Below are positions 1 to 8,551 of a stretch of DNA of 64,000 bases, piece after piece. Position numbers and translations under genes: made by a program. Source of the DNA: Candidatus Nitrotoga sp. HW29. GTDB taxonomy: Bacteria; Pseudomonadota; Gammaproteobacteria; Burkholderiales; Gallionellaceae. Every line of letters starts with the position of its first letter. Positions within the stretch are counted from its first letter, which is position 1. A model generated the notes under the pieces. It searched no databases. It was not told the DNA's origin and saw only the letters and a list, made by a program, of their open reading frames with translations. The DNA is taken from NCBI RefSeq assembly GCF_924101635.2, contig NZ_CAKMAA020000062.1, forward strand, positions 1-64,000, read 5' to 3'.

Positions 1-61
1 CAGCTCGCCACCTAAATTCGCTTACAAAAGTTGCACTTCAGAGTTGAATCCGCCCCACAAA

Positions 62-946
62 TCAATTTAAAGAGCTCGCGTTAATGCTAACCATCTCATC
101 AAACCGGGATTTAAGCGTCTGATCTATCGTTTGCCATTGTGCAATATATTGGCTGGGCAGTTCATACCTCAGAGAGAAAACCGTTTTTTTTACGGACTTA
201 GATAACGCCACCTCCGGCGCAGGGCTGTAAGTAGTTTCCACTACGCAAATTGGAACTGCATTGTGAAAAAAATTCTCATCAACACACCGGATACGCACCA
301 GTTCGTCAGTCGGGTGATCATGACTAAAGAATATATCTGCCTTGGCGGATGGATCGTAGTAATGCAGCATTCCGGGCAATTTCGACAAATCGGGTTGCCG
401 CTGTAACCTTTCGAAAAAATATTTAAAGTAAGAATCCCACGACCTCATGTGCGCAATAGAGGCGTGCATATTTTGCCTCCATGCTAATTTTTCAAATTGC
501 ACCAGATTTTCATCACTTACCGGAGAAAGCTCCGGCAATATGGCATCAATTTTAATGAAATCTACAACCGGCCTTTTCTTACCGTCAGTCTGCTTTTGCG
601 GCACACTTCCCCAGCCATGTAATTGCAGGTTGTACCCATTAAAATTATATACAAGCGGTACATCAAAATTAACACCATCCATACTTACGCGAAAACTAAC
701 TTTTTTAGCTTCTTCCAGGCTGATAATCTTCCGTTGAGGGATAGTCGATTGCTTTACTGCCCCCCGATAAAAGACAGTCTCCGCCCACACTGGCAACTGT
801 TGCCATGTCACCGCAGTGATCACAGCAACGGTAAAGCTTCCCCACAGCCACGGATTTTTACCACGCATTCTTGCTGCTTTGGCCGCAAAGAGACCCAAAA
901 AAACAATACCCAATATAATAGGAAATAGTCCGATTTTGAACACCAT
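62..946 (-). CDS. Hypothetical membrane-anchored protein (294 aa)
   Basis: I do not recognise a family. The N-terminus has two hydrophobic segments (about residues 4-22 and 33-50) separated by a short basic loop (KAARMRGKN), so the protein is probably anchored in the inner membrane. The remaining roughly 240 residues are soluble, without cysteine clusters or a recognisable catalytic motif. The ATG at 946 is the first in frame. The gene is downstream of the bio operon on the same strand but separated from bioC by about 265 bases holding a likely terminator, so it is probably transcribed separately. The long intact frame supports a real gene; function unknown. Confidence 0.7.
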   Translation of the reverse strand: MVFKIGLFPIILGIVFLGLFAAKAARMRGKNPWLWGSFTVAVITAVTWQQLPVWAETVFYRGAVKQSTIPQRKIISLEEAKKVSFRVSMDGVNFDVPLVYNFNGYNLQLHGWGSVPQKQTDGKKRPVVDFIKIDAILPELSPVSDENLVQFEKLAWRQNMHASIAHMRSWDSYFKYFFERLQRQPDLSKLPGMLHYYDPSAKADIFFSHDHPTDELVRIRCVDENFFHNAVPICVVETTYSPAPEVALSKSVKKTVFSLRYELPSQYIAQWQTIDQTLKSRFDEMVSINASSLN

Positions 947-1166
947 TATTATCTCGCCTGGTAAATTTTCAGATGACTATTTCCATATGATTAACGCGGT
1001 ACTAACTGGCATGCCATGTTTATGTATCCGGGTTAAATGCCAAGTTAGCCAGCTCACAAGCTCCGAACAAACTGCCAACTTTGACAACTTATTACTCCAC
1101 TGCGCAGTATATTACATCGATAATTGTGGCCATCAGAATTAAGAACGAAGATTGTTATTAATCAAA

Positions 1167-1185
1167 AATAAGCAATCTGCTTATT
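1167..1185 (-). terminator. Candidate Rho-independent terminator after bioC
   Basis: Perfect 8-bp stem AATAAGCA/TGCTTATT with a 3-nt loop. In the leftward direction it runs directly into a T-rich tract (TTATTTTTGATT). It lies about 26 bases past the bioC stop, where the bio operon would be expected to end. The stem is A/T-rich, so termination may be partial. Confidence 0.55.
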
Positions 1186-1210
1186 CACTTTTCTGGATAC
1201 AACCCAAGCC

Positions 1211-2080
1211 TCACAGCTTAAATGGCGTCTGAATAATATGCGCGCCATCCGCTGTTACCCTGGATTTTGGTTTCCACGCATGACCATAGACCACTTCGAA
1301 AGTCGCGGGCAGCTTGCCGTTTTTCCGGAATCGTTCGTAATTCTCCTGCAGCGCCAGCCATGCAGCCTTGCCCATCATGCCTTGCCCCCGTCCGGCAGTA
1401 GCATTGTGCGCGCCTATGCTGCGCAAATCCTGCATCACTGCTTTTACATTATCGTAAGTCAGCGTGATAATTTCCATGTCCATCACGGGCGCGGCAAAAC
1501 CGCTGGCCTTCAGCATGTCGCCGATATCGTGCATATCCGCGAAACGGTTAACGTGCCTGTGCTCATCCACGCCACGGAAAGCGCTGCGTAGTTCCTTGAG
1601 CGTATCCGGACCGAAGGTGCTGAACATCACCAAACCCTCTACTTTCAATACGCGGTGTAACTCACTGAAGGTGGCGGGCAGATCGTTACACCATTGCAGG
1701 GTAAGATTCGACCATACCAGCTCAATGCTGTTGGCAGCTAACGGCAAGGCTTCGACATCGGCGCATACGTAGCTGTGCTTGCCGCTACCGAATAAGGTAC
1801 GCCACCAGCTTAACCTGCTACGCGATACATTGAGCATACTAATTGCCATGTCGAGCGCCAGCAGATGCGCCGCCGGATAGCGCTGCGATAGCTGACGCGT
1901 GCCCCAGCCAGTCCCACTGCCGACATCCAGCACAGCCGCTGGCTTCTGTTTTATATAATCTAGCCGTTCCAGCATGCGGCTGCACACCTCACGCTGGAGT
2001 ACAGCAGCGGTATCGTATCCATTAGCCGCGCGATTGAAAGCCATCCGCACCTGGCGTTTATCAATCAGGAAATCATCCAT
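1211..2080 (-). CDS. bioC: Malonyl-ACP O-methyltransferase BioC
   Basis: Class I SAM-dependent methyltransferase that methylates malonyl-ACP to start pimelate synthesis on the fatty-acid machinery. The glycine-rich SAM motif VLDVGSGTGWG lies at residues 50-60, the acidic motif LLALDMA follows, and WSNLTLQW and the post-motif FSTFGPDTLKEL are typical of BioC. At 289 aa it has family length. It is the last gene of the leftward bioB-bioF-bioH-bioC run and overlaps bioH by 8 bases, so the two are probably translationally coupled. BioH downstream in the pathway removes the methyl group, which supports the assignment. Confidence 0.95.
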   Translation of the reverse strand: MDDFLIDKRQVRMAFNRAANGYDTAAVLQREVCSRMLERLDYIKQKPAAVLDVGSGTGWGTRQLSQRYPAAHLLALDMAISMLNVSRSRLSWWRTLFGSGKHSYVCADVEALPLAANSIELVWSNLTLQWCNDLPATFSELHRVLKVEGLVMFSTFGPDTLKELRSAFRGVDEHRHVNRFADMHDIGDMLKASGFAAPVMDMEIITLTYDNVKAVMQDLRSIGAHNATAGRGQGMMGKAAWLALQENYERFRKNGKLPATFEVVYGHAWKPKSRVTADGAHIIQTPFKL

Positions 2081-2852
2081 TTAAAAATGCCTCGATCCGT
2101 TGCACAAAAATATCCGGGTGCGATAAAAACGGCGCATGTGACGCGCCCTGTACATTGAACAATTGCGCATTGGGCAATTGCTGCGCGAGATAGGCTGATG
2201 CTGCGGGAGAGGTCAACACATCGCGCTCGCCCGCAATGACCAAAGCAGCTTGAGTAATTTGCGGCAACACCGCACGCAGATCGGTATTGCGCAATATTTC
2301 CAGGCCCCCGCGCAACGCCGCAATATCCGGTTCACCGCGACTGAACAAACGGGCACGCAAATCCGTCAACAACTCGCGTTCGTGTTCGCTGCCGCGCACT
2401 TGCAAGGCAATAAACCGCTTCAATGTCAGCGCATAATTTTCCAGCAACGCAGCAGAAAATTCATGCAAGGTATTCGCCGCCATAGCACATTCCCAGTCGC
2501 TACGCTGCACAAAACTGGGCGTGGTCGCAACCAGCACAAGCTTGGTGATCTGGTGCGGCGCATGGTGCGCCCAGCGCAACGCAATCTGCCCGCCGAGCGA
2601 CCAGCCACACAGCGCCAGCGGCTCATCGCCATGTTCAGTATGCCAATCGTCAGATAGCCGCTGTACCAACCCATCCAAATCATATTGCGCGATGATCGGG
2701 CTGGTACCGTATCCCGGCAAATCTACGCAGTGCACGCGAAAATGTTGCGCAAGTTGTGCCACCACATTGCCCCAGATGCCGCCGTGCATCCCCCAACCGT
2801 GTATCAGTAACAACGGTGCGCCAGCACCGTAACTTTCAATGTGCAAGCTCAT
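2073..2852 (-). CDS. bioH: Pimeloyl-[ACP] methyl ester esterase BioH
   Basis: Alpha/beta hydrolase of 259 aa that cleaves the methyl ester of pimeloyl-ACP methyl ester. The oxyanion motif LIHGWGMHGG is at residues 17-25, the nucleophile elbow GWSLGG places Ser85, the acid is in GERDVLTS and the catalytic His is in GASHAPFLSHP near the C-terminus. It overlaps bioF upstream by 17 bases and bioC downstream by 8 bases, consistent with one transcript. BioH is cytoplasmic. The pairing with bioC identifies the BioC/BioH route. Confidence 0.95.
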   Translation of the reverse strand: MSLHIESYGAGAPLLLIHGWGMHGGIWGNVVAQLAQHFRVHCVDLPGYGTSPIIAQYDLDGLVQRLSDDWHTEHGDEPLALCGWSLGGQIALRWAHHAPHQITKLVLVATTPSFVQRSDWECAMAANTLHEFSAALLENYALTLKRFIALQVRGSEHERELLTDLRARLFSRGEPDIAALRGGLEILRNTDLRAVLPQITQAALVIAGERDVLTSPAASAYLAQQLPNAQLFNVQGASHAPFLSHPDIFVQRIEAFLNG

Positions 2853-4002
2853 GCAAGGCTGAAATCAATTGCGCTACATCCTGCTCGCTATGCGCCGCCG
2901 ATAGCGAGATGCGGAGTCGCGCTGTTCCCTGCGGAACGGTTGGCGGGCGGATGGCTGGTACCCAGATGCCACGTTTGCGCAACGCTTCGCTCAAGGCTAC
3001 CGCAACATTATTGTTGCCGACCAGCAACGGCTGAATCGGGGTATCGGAGTGCATCAGCCCCCACGGGAGTCCGGTCAGACCCGCACGCAACTGCGCAACC
3101 AATTTCCATAATTGTGTACGCCGCCACTCTTCATTCTGCAATAAGTGCAAGCTGGCCAGCACCGCGCAGGACAGCGCAGGTGGGCTGGCTGTTGTGTAGA
3201 TGTAGCTGCGCGCATTCTGTACCAGCGTATCAATCACCACCTGTTCCGCCGCGATGAAGGCGCCAGATACACCCACCGCCTTACCCAGCGTCGCCATGTA
3301 GATGATGCGCGGCGAGGCGAGGCCAGATGAATCTCGATAGTGAAATAATGAGCCGCGCCCCTGTTCACCCAATATGCCAAAGCCATGCGCGTCATCCACC
3401 AGTAACCAGGCATCATATTGCTCACACAACGCCAGCAGTTCCAACAATGGCGCAAGGTCGCCATCCATACTGAATACCGCGTCGGTAATAACAAGCTTAC
3501 GACCACTGGTTGGCTGTCCCAATAATTGTGCGAGATGGGCCATGTCGTTGTGGCGATAGCGGTGTACCTGCGCGCGAGACAACAACATGGCATCATTGAG
3601 TGATGCGTGATTCAGCTTGTCGGCGAAGATTCTATCGTTCCTGCCGACCAGCGCTTGCACCGCTCCAAGATTAGCCAGATATCCGGAAGAAAATAACAGT
3701 GCTGCGGGCTTGCCGACGAATGTAGCAAGTGCTTGCTCCAGCTCGTCGTGTGCACTGAAATGACCACTGACCAGATGGGATGCACCCGCACCCAATCCAA
3801 CCTGTTGCGTACCCGCCTGCAAAGCGGCAAGCAACTGCGGGTGGCAAGCCAAACCGAGGTAGTCGTTGCTGGAAAAAGACAGAAACGGTTTGCCATTTAC
3901 CTTAACGCGCGTGCCTTGTGCAGCTTGCAACGAGTAACGATGACGCAGGAGTCCTTGGGCTGCACGGGTGTCGAGTTCGTGCTGCAGCACTTCAAAAGAC
4001 AT
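2836..4002 (-). CDS. bioF: 8-amino-7-oxononanoate synthase BioF
   Basis: PLP-dependent alpha-oxoamine synthase that condenses pimeloyl-ACP (or -CoA) with L-alanine. SSNDYLGL is at residues 44-51, the PLP-contacting DDAHGFG at 203-209, and the Schiff-base lysine is Lys241 in ATLGKAVG. Length 388 aa is normal. It lies 41 bases after bioB and overlaps bioH, placing it second in the operon. All active-site residues I can check are present. Confidence 0.96.
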   Translation of the reverse strand: MSFEVLQHELDTRAAQGLLRHRYSLQAAQGTRVKVNGKPFLSFSSNDYLGLACHPQLLAALQAGTQQVGLGAGASHLVSGHFSAHDELEQALATFVGKPAALLFSSGYLANLGAVQALVGRNDRIFADKLNHASLNDAMLLSRAQVHRYRHNDMAHLAQLLGQPTSGRKLVITDAVFSMDGDLAPLLELLALCEQYDAWLLVDDAHGFGILGEQGRGSLFHYRDSSGLASPRIIYMATLGKAVGVSGAFIAAEQVVIDTLVQNARSYIYTTASPPALSCAVLASLHLLQNEEWRRTQLWKLVAQLRAGLTGLPWGLMHSDTPIQPLLVGNNNVAVALSEALRKRGIWVPAIRPPTVPQGTARLRISLSAAHSEQDVAQLISALHELAH

Positions 4003-4043
4003 TGAAATTTTCCATCACAAGCAAGAACTTTTTTCAATACGCT

Positions 4044-5057
4044 TTAATCTTTTGCCGCAAGCGGATACATACCCAATTTATCAAGTAGCGCGCGATCGCG
4101 CTCCACCTCTGGATTGCCCGTAGTCAATAACTGCTCACCATAGAATATTGAATTGGCGCCCGCGAGAAAACATAAAGCCTGTACCGCTTCGCTCATTTGT
4201 TGTCGCCCGGCAGACAATCGCACTCGCGCCAAGGGCATGGTGATACGCGCCACCGCGATGGTACGGACAAAATCCAACGGATCCAGCGCTTTGGTGTCGG
4301 CCAGCGGCGTGCCTTCCACCTGTACCAGCAGGTTGATGGGAACACTTTCAGGATAGGGGTCGAGGTTAGCCAGTTGCGCGACCAAACCCGCGCGTTGAGC
4401 AAGGCTTTCACCCATGCCAACGATGCCGCCACAGCATACATTCAAGTCAGCATTGCGTACCCGCTCCAGCGTGTCCAGCCGGTCCTGATAATCACGCGTG
4501 GTAATGATTTCGTCATAGAACTCGGGCGAGGTGTCCAGGTTGTGGTTGTAGTAATCCAGCCCGGCATCTTTTAGCTGCTCGGCCTGGCCGTCTTTCAGCA
4601 TGCCCAGCGTGGCGCAGGTTTCCAGCCCCAGCGCTTTGACTTCGCGCACCATATTCAGCACCGGTTCCAGATCGCGCTGCTTGGGGCCGCGCCAAGCAGC
4701 GCCCATGCAAAAGCGGGTCGCACCAGCCGCCTTGGCAACGCTGGCAGCCGCCAGCACGTCATCAAGCTCCATCAATGCCTGGCTTTTCACGCTGGTATCA
4801 TAGCGTGCCGCTTGCGGGCAATAGCCGCAGTCTTCCGGACAGCCGCCTGTTTTAATAGAGAGTAACGTAGACAACTGTACCGCGTTGGGATCGAAATGCT
4901 CACGATGCACCTGCTGTGCGCGATAGAGCAAATCGGCAAACGGCAGCCTGAATAACGCCTCAACTTGGGCAAGACTCCAGCGCTGCGCTTCGCTTGAGGC
5001 TTGAGAGGACATCGATGGTTTGGAAGGGCGGGTAAACTGTACGGTGTGAGTCGTCAT
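4044..5057 (-). CDS. bioB: Biotin synthase BioB (radical SAM)
   Basis: Inserts sulfur into dethiobiotin. The radical-SAM motif [10 protein letters not shown] gives the 4Fe-4S cysteines Cys73, Cys77 and Cys80, and [10 protein letters not shown], the YNHNLDTS strand and the GGIVGMGE loop are characteristic. Length is 337 aa. It is the first gene of the leftward bio operon and is divergent from comF with only 56 bases between starts. I looked for a BirA-type dyad (TTGTAAAC...GTTTACAA) in that gap and did not find one, so regulation is not evident. Confidence 0.97.
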   Translation of the reverse strand: MTTHTVQFTRPSKPSMSSQASSEAQRWSLAQVEALFRLPFADLLYRAQQVHREHFDPNAVQLSTLLSIKTGGCPEDCGYCPQAARYDTSVKSQALMELDDVLAAASVAKAAGATRFCMGAAWRGPKQRDLEPVLNMVREVKALGLETCATLGMLKDGQAEQLKDAGLDYYNHNLDTSPEFYDEIITTRDYQDRLDTLERVRNADLNVCCGGIVGMGESLAQRAGLVAQLANLDPYPESVPINLLVQVEGTPLADTKALDPLDFVRTIAVARITMPLARVRLSAGRQQMSEAVQALCFLAGANSIFYGEQLLTTGNPEVERDRALLDKLGMYPLAAKD

Positions 5058-5113
5058 GGCTTGCAGTCTAATGAATTACAATGATCCGGCATCATCCGTG
5101 AAAGGGCACGACC

Positions 5114-5830
5114 TTGTCAATTTTGACTCGTCATTTTTTAAACATCCGCACAAAATTGTGGCAAACCCTGCCCGCACAACCCTGTTTTCTGTGCGGCGGA
5201 GCCAGTCGTAATGGCGTATGGTGCGCCGCCTGCGATGCTGACCTACCCTATTTGACTGCGGCATGTTGCCCGGTGTGCGCCCTGCCTACGCATGATGGCG
5301 CGATCTGTGGCCATTGCTTGCAACAAACCCCACATTTCGACCGCACAGTGGCCGTATTCGCCTACGCTTTCCCGCTCAACAAGCTAATACAGGCGCTGAA
5401 GCATCATGAAAAATTAATGTTGGCGAACAGTCTTGCGGACAAACTGACACAGCGCATCACAGTACGCCCTGATTGCCTGGTAGCCATGCCATTGCATCCG
5501 GTGCGTTTACGCGCCCGTGGTTTCAATCAATCATTAGAGCTGGCGCGACATATTGGGCGGCGAATGGATATTCCAGTGTTGTTGAATGCCTGCCAACGCA
5601 GCCGCGACACGCCGCCGCAAACGGCGTTATCACGAAAAGAAAGGGATAAAAACGTCCGCCAGGCATTCATCTGCACGCAGGATTTTTCTGGCAAGCATGT
5701 CGCCATCGTGGATGATGTCATGACGAGCGGTGCGTCACTAAACGAAGTAGCACAAACCTTACGCAAAGCGGGCGCGCGTGAAATTAGTGCTTGGGTCATT
5801 GCGCGGACATTGCCGCATTCCGCTTCGTAA
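5114..5830 (+). CDS. comF: ComF family phosphoribosyltransferase-like protein
   Basis: ComF family protein of 238 aa with a double zinc-ribbon N-terminus: Cys24/Cys27 and Cys37/Cys40, then CCPVC at 51-55 and CGHC at 65-68. The C-terminal type I PRTase fold has the PRPP loop VAIVDDVMTSGAS near residues 195-207. In Gram-positives ComF is needed for DNA uptake; in proteobacteria (GntX-like) its role is in competence or DNA utilisation but poorly defined. It is divergent from bioB, a neighbourhood common in beta- and gammaproteobacteria. Confidence 0.9.
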   Translation: MSILTRHFLNIRTKLWQTLPAQPCFLCGGASRNGVWCAACDADLPYLTAACCPVCALPTHDGAICGHCLQQTPHFDRTVAVFAYAFPLNKLIQALKHHEKLMLANSLADKLTQRITVRPDCLVAMPLHPVRLRARGFNQSLELARHIGRRMDIPVLLNACQRSRDTPPQTALSRKERDKNVRQAFICTQDFSGKHVAIVDDVMTSGASLNEVAQTLRKAGAREISAWVIARTLPHSAS

Positions 5831-5950
5831 ATTTATTATCCACACTAGGGCGCCCCCCGTTTTCTAGCCCCTGTCAGTAAATATCACAATCATTCGAAAG
5901 TTAAATGCGCATCTATTCAAACCAAAGCATTCAAACCAGAGGCTCCCAAA

Positions 5951-6418
5951 ATGTTTAATGTGATCCTCTTCCAACCCGAGATTCCGCCTAATACCGGGAA
6001 CGTCATCCGCCTGTGCGCCAACACCGGGGCGCAACTGCATTTGATCCGACCGCTCGGATTTTCACTGGATGACAAACAATTACGACGCGCCGGGCTGGAT
6101 TATCACGAATACGCCAATCTGTGTGTACACGACGACCTCACTGCCTGCCTGCAAACCCTGCCGGGCGCACGTCTGTTTGCATACACGACCAAAGGCAAGC
6201 AGCCTTATCACGAGGTATGTTATCAGGCTGGTGATGCGCTGCTATTCGGGCCAGAGACTCGTGGCTTGCCTGCGGATATATTGGCATCGTTATCACCGGA
6301 GCAGTGCCTGCGCATGCCTATGCTACCGAATAATCGCAGCCTGAATTTATCCAACACAGTGGCGATAGCAGTGTTTGAAGCGTGGCGTCAGTGCGGGTTT
6401 GCGGGGGGTGATACGTAG
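5951..6418 (+). CDS. trmL: tRNA (cytidine(34)-2'-O)-methyltransferase TrmL
   Basis: SPOUT-family enzyme that 2'-O-methylates the wobble base of tRNA-Leu isoacceptors. Visible motifs are FQPEIPPNTGNVIRLCANTG at the N-terminus, FGPETRGLP in the middle, and the trefoil-knot motif MPMLPNNRSLNLSNTVAIA near residues 122-141. Length 155 aa is typical. AGAGG lies 7-8 bases ahead of the ATG. The left REP of the downstream RAYT overlaps the stop codon of this gene, so the insertion sits immediately at its 3' end. Confidence 0.95.
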   Translation: MFNVILFQPEIPPNTGNVIRLCANTGAQLHLIRPLGFSLDDKQLRRAGLDYHEYANLCVHDDLTACLQTLPGARLFAYTTKGKQPYHEVCYQAGDALLFGPETRGLPADILASLSPEQCLRMPMLPNNRSLNLSNTVAIAVFEAWRQCGFAGGDT

Positions 6419-6453
6419 CCCAGTAGGGTGGGCACGTTTTTGTGCCCACGCGG
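6417..6453 (+). repeat. REP sequence, left copy flanking the RAYT
   Basis: A GTAG tetranucleotide (6423-6426) is followed by a hairpin with perfect 8-bp arms GTGGGCAC / GTGCCCAC around a GTTTTT loop. This is the standard REP layout of a tetranucleotide plus palindrome. The 37-base unit is matched in inverted orientation at 6913-6949 with 35 of 37 identities by hand alignment. It overlaps the last bases of trmL. Confidence 0.85.
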
Positions 6454-6473
6454 ATTCTTTGGAGTAGACAGCT

Positions 6474-6977
6474 ATGTCGCGTTATCGCCGCGTAATGGCT
6501 GCTGGATCAAGCTATTTCTTTACGGTAGTCGCTTATCGGCGGCAATCGATTCTATGTGACAAAGCGATTCGCAACGCATTGCGCGCCTCAATTGAAACGG
6601 TGCGTGTGGCGCATCCTTTCGTTATCGATGCATGGGTATTGTTGCCTGACCATTTACATTGCGTATGGACATTACCTGACGGTGATGCCGATTTTTCCAC
6701 CCGTTGGATGATGATCAAGCGAGCAGTTTTTTTAGCTTGCAGAGAACATTATCGTCGTGCTGACTGGGTGACTGCATCAAAACTCAAACATCGCGAATCG
6801 ACTATCGGGCAACGGCGATTCTGGGAACACCAAATTCGTGATGAAAATGATCTTGCTCGTCATATCGATGACATTCATTTCAACCCGGTTAAACACGGGC
6901 ATGTACAGCTGTCCGCGTGGGCACAAAGACGTGCCCACCCTACTTGGCTAAGCGGGTGCCGTTGGCGCTCCGCTTGA
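6474..6977 (+). CDS. rayT: REP-associated tyrosine transposase (RAYT), probably inactive
   Basis: Member of the IS200/IS605-related TnpA_REP group, domesticated Y1 transposases that act on REP hairpins. Recognisable parts are RYRR...FFTVV at the N-terminus, the metal-binding HxH in LLPDHLHCVWTLP (His60, His62), RFWEH at 116-120 and IHFNPVKHG at 134-142. In Escherichia coli RAYT the nucleophile is the Tyr just before this block (HVDYIYINPVKHG). Here the residue is Asp133 (codon GAC at 6870-6872), one base from TAC. After residue 148 the expected conserved tail is replaced by residues encoded by a REP copy. GGAG precedes the ATG. Family assignment is firm; inactivity is inferred. Confidence 0.88.
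   Translation: MSRYRRVMAAGSSYFFTVVAYRRQSILCDKAIRNALRASIETVRVAHPFVIDAWVLLPDHLHCVWTLPDGDADFSTRWMMIKRAVFLACREHYRRADWVTASKLKHRESTIGQRRFWEHQIRDENDLARHIDDIHFNPVKHGHVQLSAWAQRRAHPTWLSGCRWRSA
6913..6949 (-). repeat. REP sequence, right copy, inside the RAYT 3' end
   Basis: Inverted copy of the 6417-6453 unit (35/37 identical), with the same hairpin (GTGGGCAC, loop AAAGAC, GTGCCCAC) and CTAC, the complement of GTAG, on its outer side. It lies within the coding frame of the RAYT and encodes about residues 147-159 (AWAQRRAHPTWL). The two copies therefore bracket the transposase head to head. Confidence 0.85.
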
Positions 6978-6985
6978 ACGAGGAA

Positions 6986-8254
6986 TTAGGCCTCCGTCAG
7001 GCGCACACAGCGTGCACGGAGGATGGAAATGTCGTTCTGCGTAGCACCCATACGTCCACGCCATACATCCAGTTGGTCCAGCAGAGTCAGGAGCTTTGTT
7101 CGCGTACGTTTCACGACAGTCCGGCAGTCTATCTTCACACGGTCAGGACAGTTGGGGATATTAAACAATGCGTCCGTGACCATTGCAGCCACACATGCTG
7201 TGAAAATTATGGACTCCTCATGCATATGTGGCTTGACTGGATCAAGTCCATTCGATGACATGTACGCATCAAGCGCAAAGACAGTTGGATGTAAAAACTC
7301 AGAAGTAGTCCTGTAGAAAAAGTCGAAAAACGGAACATCTTCCGCAATCCTCGAAGACTCGGCCATTCTGAAACTGGAGATGTGAGACGCCACTTCACGG
7401 CCGGTACTCAATTCAACAACAAAACGCCTGTCCTCACCTCCATCCCGTCGCGTCTTGTATTCGTGCGTCCCACTGCGGAGCCCAATAACTACGTCTACAA
7501 GTATCTCCAAGGTCTGAGGATCGTTCTGCACTAGAACCATGTGCAAGTAACTTTCGTACATTGATCGAGCAAGCTTCAGTACATCCTCGGAGTAGCGCTT
7601 CTCCGTCAAATTAATCACTGACCGAAGGCTGCGATGCACCCGACTGACGCAAAGCGCTTGATACTGTGCGGGGGTCAGGAGATGGGCTGAAGATTTTGCA
7701 CCCTGGTGAAGTGCTTCAAGGTTGAAAAAATTGTCATTCGCAAGTCCGAGTGCATAAACAAAAGATTCAAACTCATCGGCAAGCGCATTGAGAGTAGAGT
7801 CAAATAAATCCGCTTCCGGGCCGTCTGATATTTCGGCCCGTCCATCACAGAAATCAGAAATCGCGGACTCCCATTCTTGTAATGCCGCCCCAGTAAATCG
7901 AGCTATATTCCCTTCAACAATCAGGTATCCCGTTTTCCGATATGCGTAAATATGGGCAGGGTCGGCTCCAGATCGTTCCATCGCTTCGACCATTTCTCGC
8001 TTAATGTCTTGCTCGGACATAAGATACTTAGTAAGGAATATTGGGTCACCTTCCCCCGGTTCGCGTTCAAAATGCTTCCGGAATGTTACGGCCAACTTGA
8101 CAATGAGTTCCCGTAGACGTCCATCAATAGGCAGAGCGATGGCGTAAGAGTCTTCAGTTTCATCGACGAACTGAAATGCTTTGCCAGCGCAGCAGTGCTT
8201 GTACTTCTTTCCCGAACCACAAGGGCAGGGGGTATTTCGGCCAGGCGTTCGCAT
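6986..8254 (-). CDS. SEC-C motif protein of unknown function (422 aa)
   Basis: A SEC-C zinc-binding motif opens the protein: PCPCGSGKKYKHCC with Cys10, Cys12 and the His20-Cys21-Cys22 cluster. SEC-C motifs occur at the SecA C-terminus and on many otherwise unrelated proteins. The remaining 400 residues are soluble and mostly helical. A segment near 310-390 (FFDFFYRTTSEFLHPTVFAL) resembles the DUF5677-type region of uncharacterised proteins; that resemblance is from memory and weak. The gene is convergent with the RAYT, with 8 bases between stops. It could be accessory cargo beside a REP/RAYT insertion, or a local chromosomal gene. No function assigned. Confidence 0.75.
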   Translation of the reverse strand: MRTPGRNTPCPCGSGKKYKHCCAGKAFQFVDETEDSYAIALPIDGRLRELIVKLAVTFRKHFEREPGEGDPIFLTKYLMSEQDIKREMVEAMERSGADPAHIYAYRKTGYLIVEGNIARFTGAALQEWESAISDFCDGRAEISDGPEADLFDSTLNALADEFESFVYALGLANDNFFNLEALHQGAKSSAHLLTPAQYQALCVSRVHRSLRSVINLTEKRYSEDVLKLARSMYESYLHMVLVQNDPQTLEILVDVVIGLRSGTHEYKTRRDGGEDRRFVVELSTGREVASHISSFRMAESSRIAEDVPFFDFFYRTTSEFLHPTVFALDAYMSSNGLDPVKPHMHEESIIFTACVAAMVTDALFNIPNCPDRVKIDCRTVVKRTRTKLLTLLDQLDVWRGRMGATQNDISILRARCVRLTEA

Positions 8255-8551
8255 AGGTGTGTTTCAGAGGCCTAACGTAATACTGATAATATTTTCATAA
8301 GCGAGTAGTGCTGCCTATATCGGTACACATTATCAAACATCACCAACTCTCCAATATTCTTCATTACCTTAGCCATTCATTTGACCAAATATTCATTATA
8401 GAGCAGCCTAAAATTCCGCAGATGAAAGCTCAAGCTATCTCTGGTTTCTCCCAGATTACTTGATCGGTTACCCTCTTAACTCAATGCATTATTGTCTTAA
8501 GATACAGGGGCCACTATAGCCTTCTTTAAATTCATGTCTAAGAATGCTACT
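8255..8551. other. Intergenic region, no gene seen
   Basis: About 297 A/T-rich bases between the TMTC-like gene and the SEC-C gene, both leftward. No convincing small ORF, tRNA-like fold, or strong hairpin was found by eye. It presumably carries the end of the SEC-C transcript's upstream region and the 3' region of that strand's neighbours. Confidence 0.5.

Noticed and set aside
5058-5113. BirA operator between bioB and comF
   Set aside because: No dyad resembling TTGTAAAC...GTTTACAA is present in the 56-base gap.
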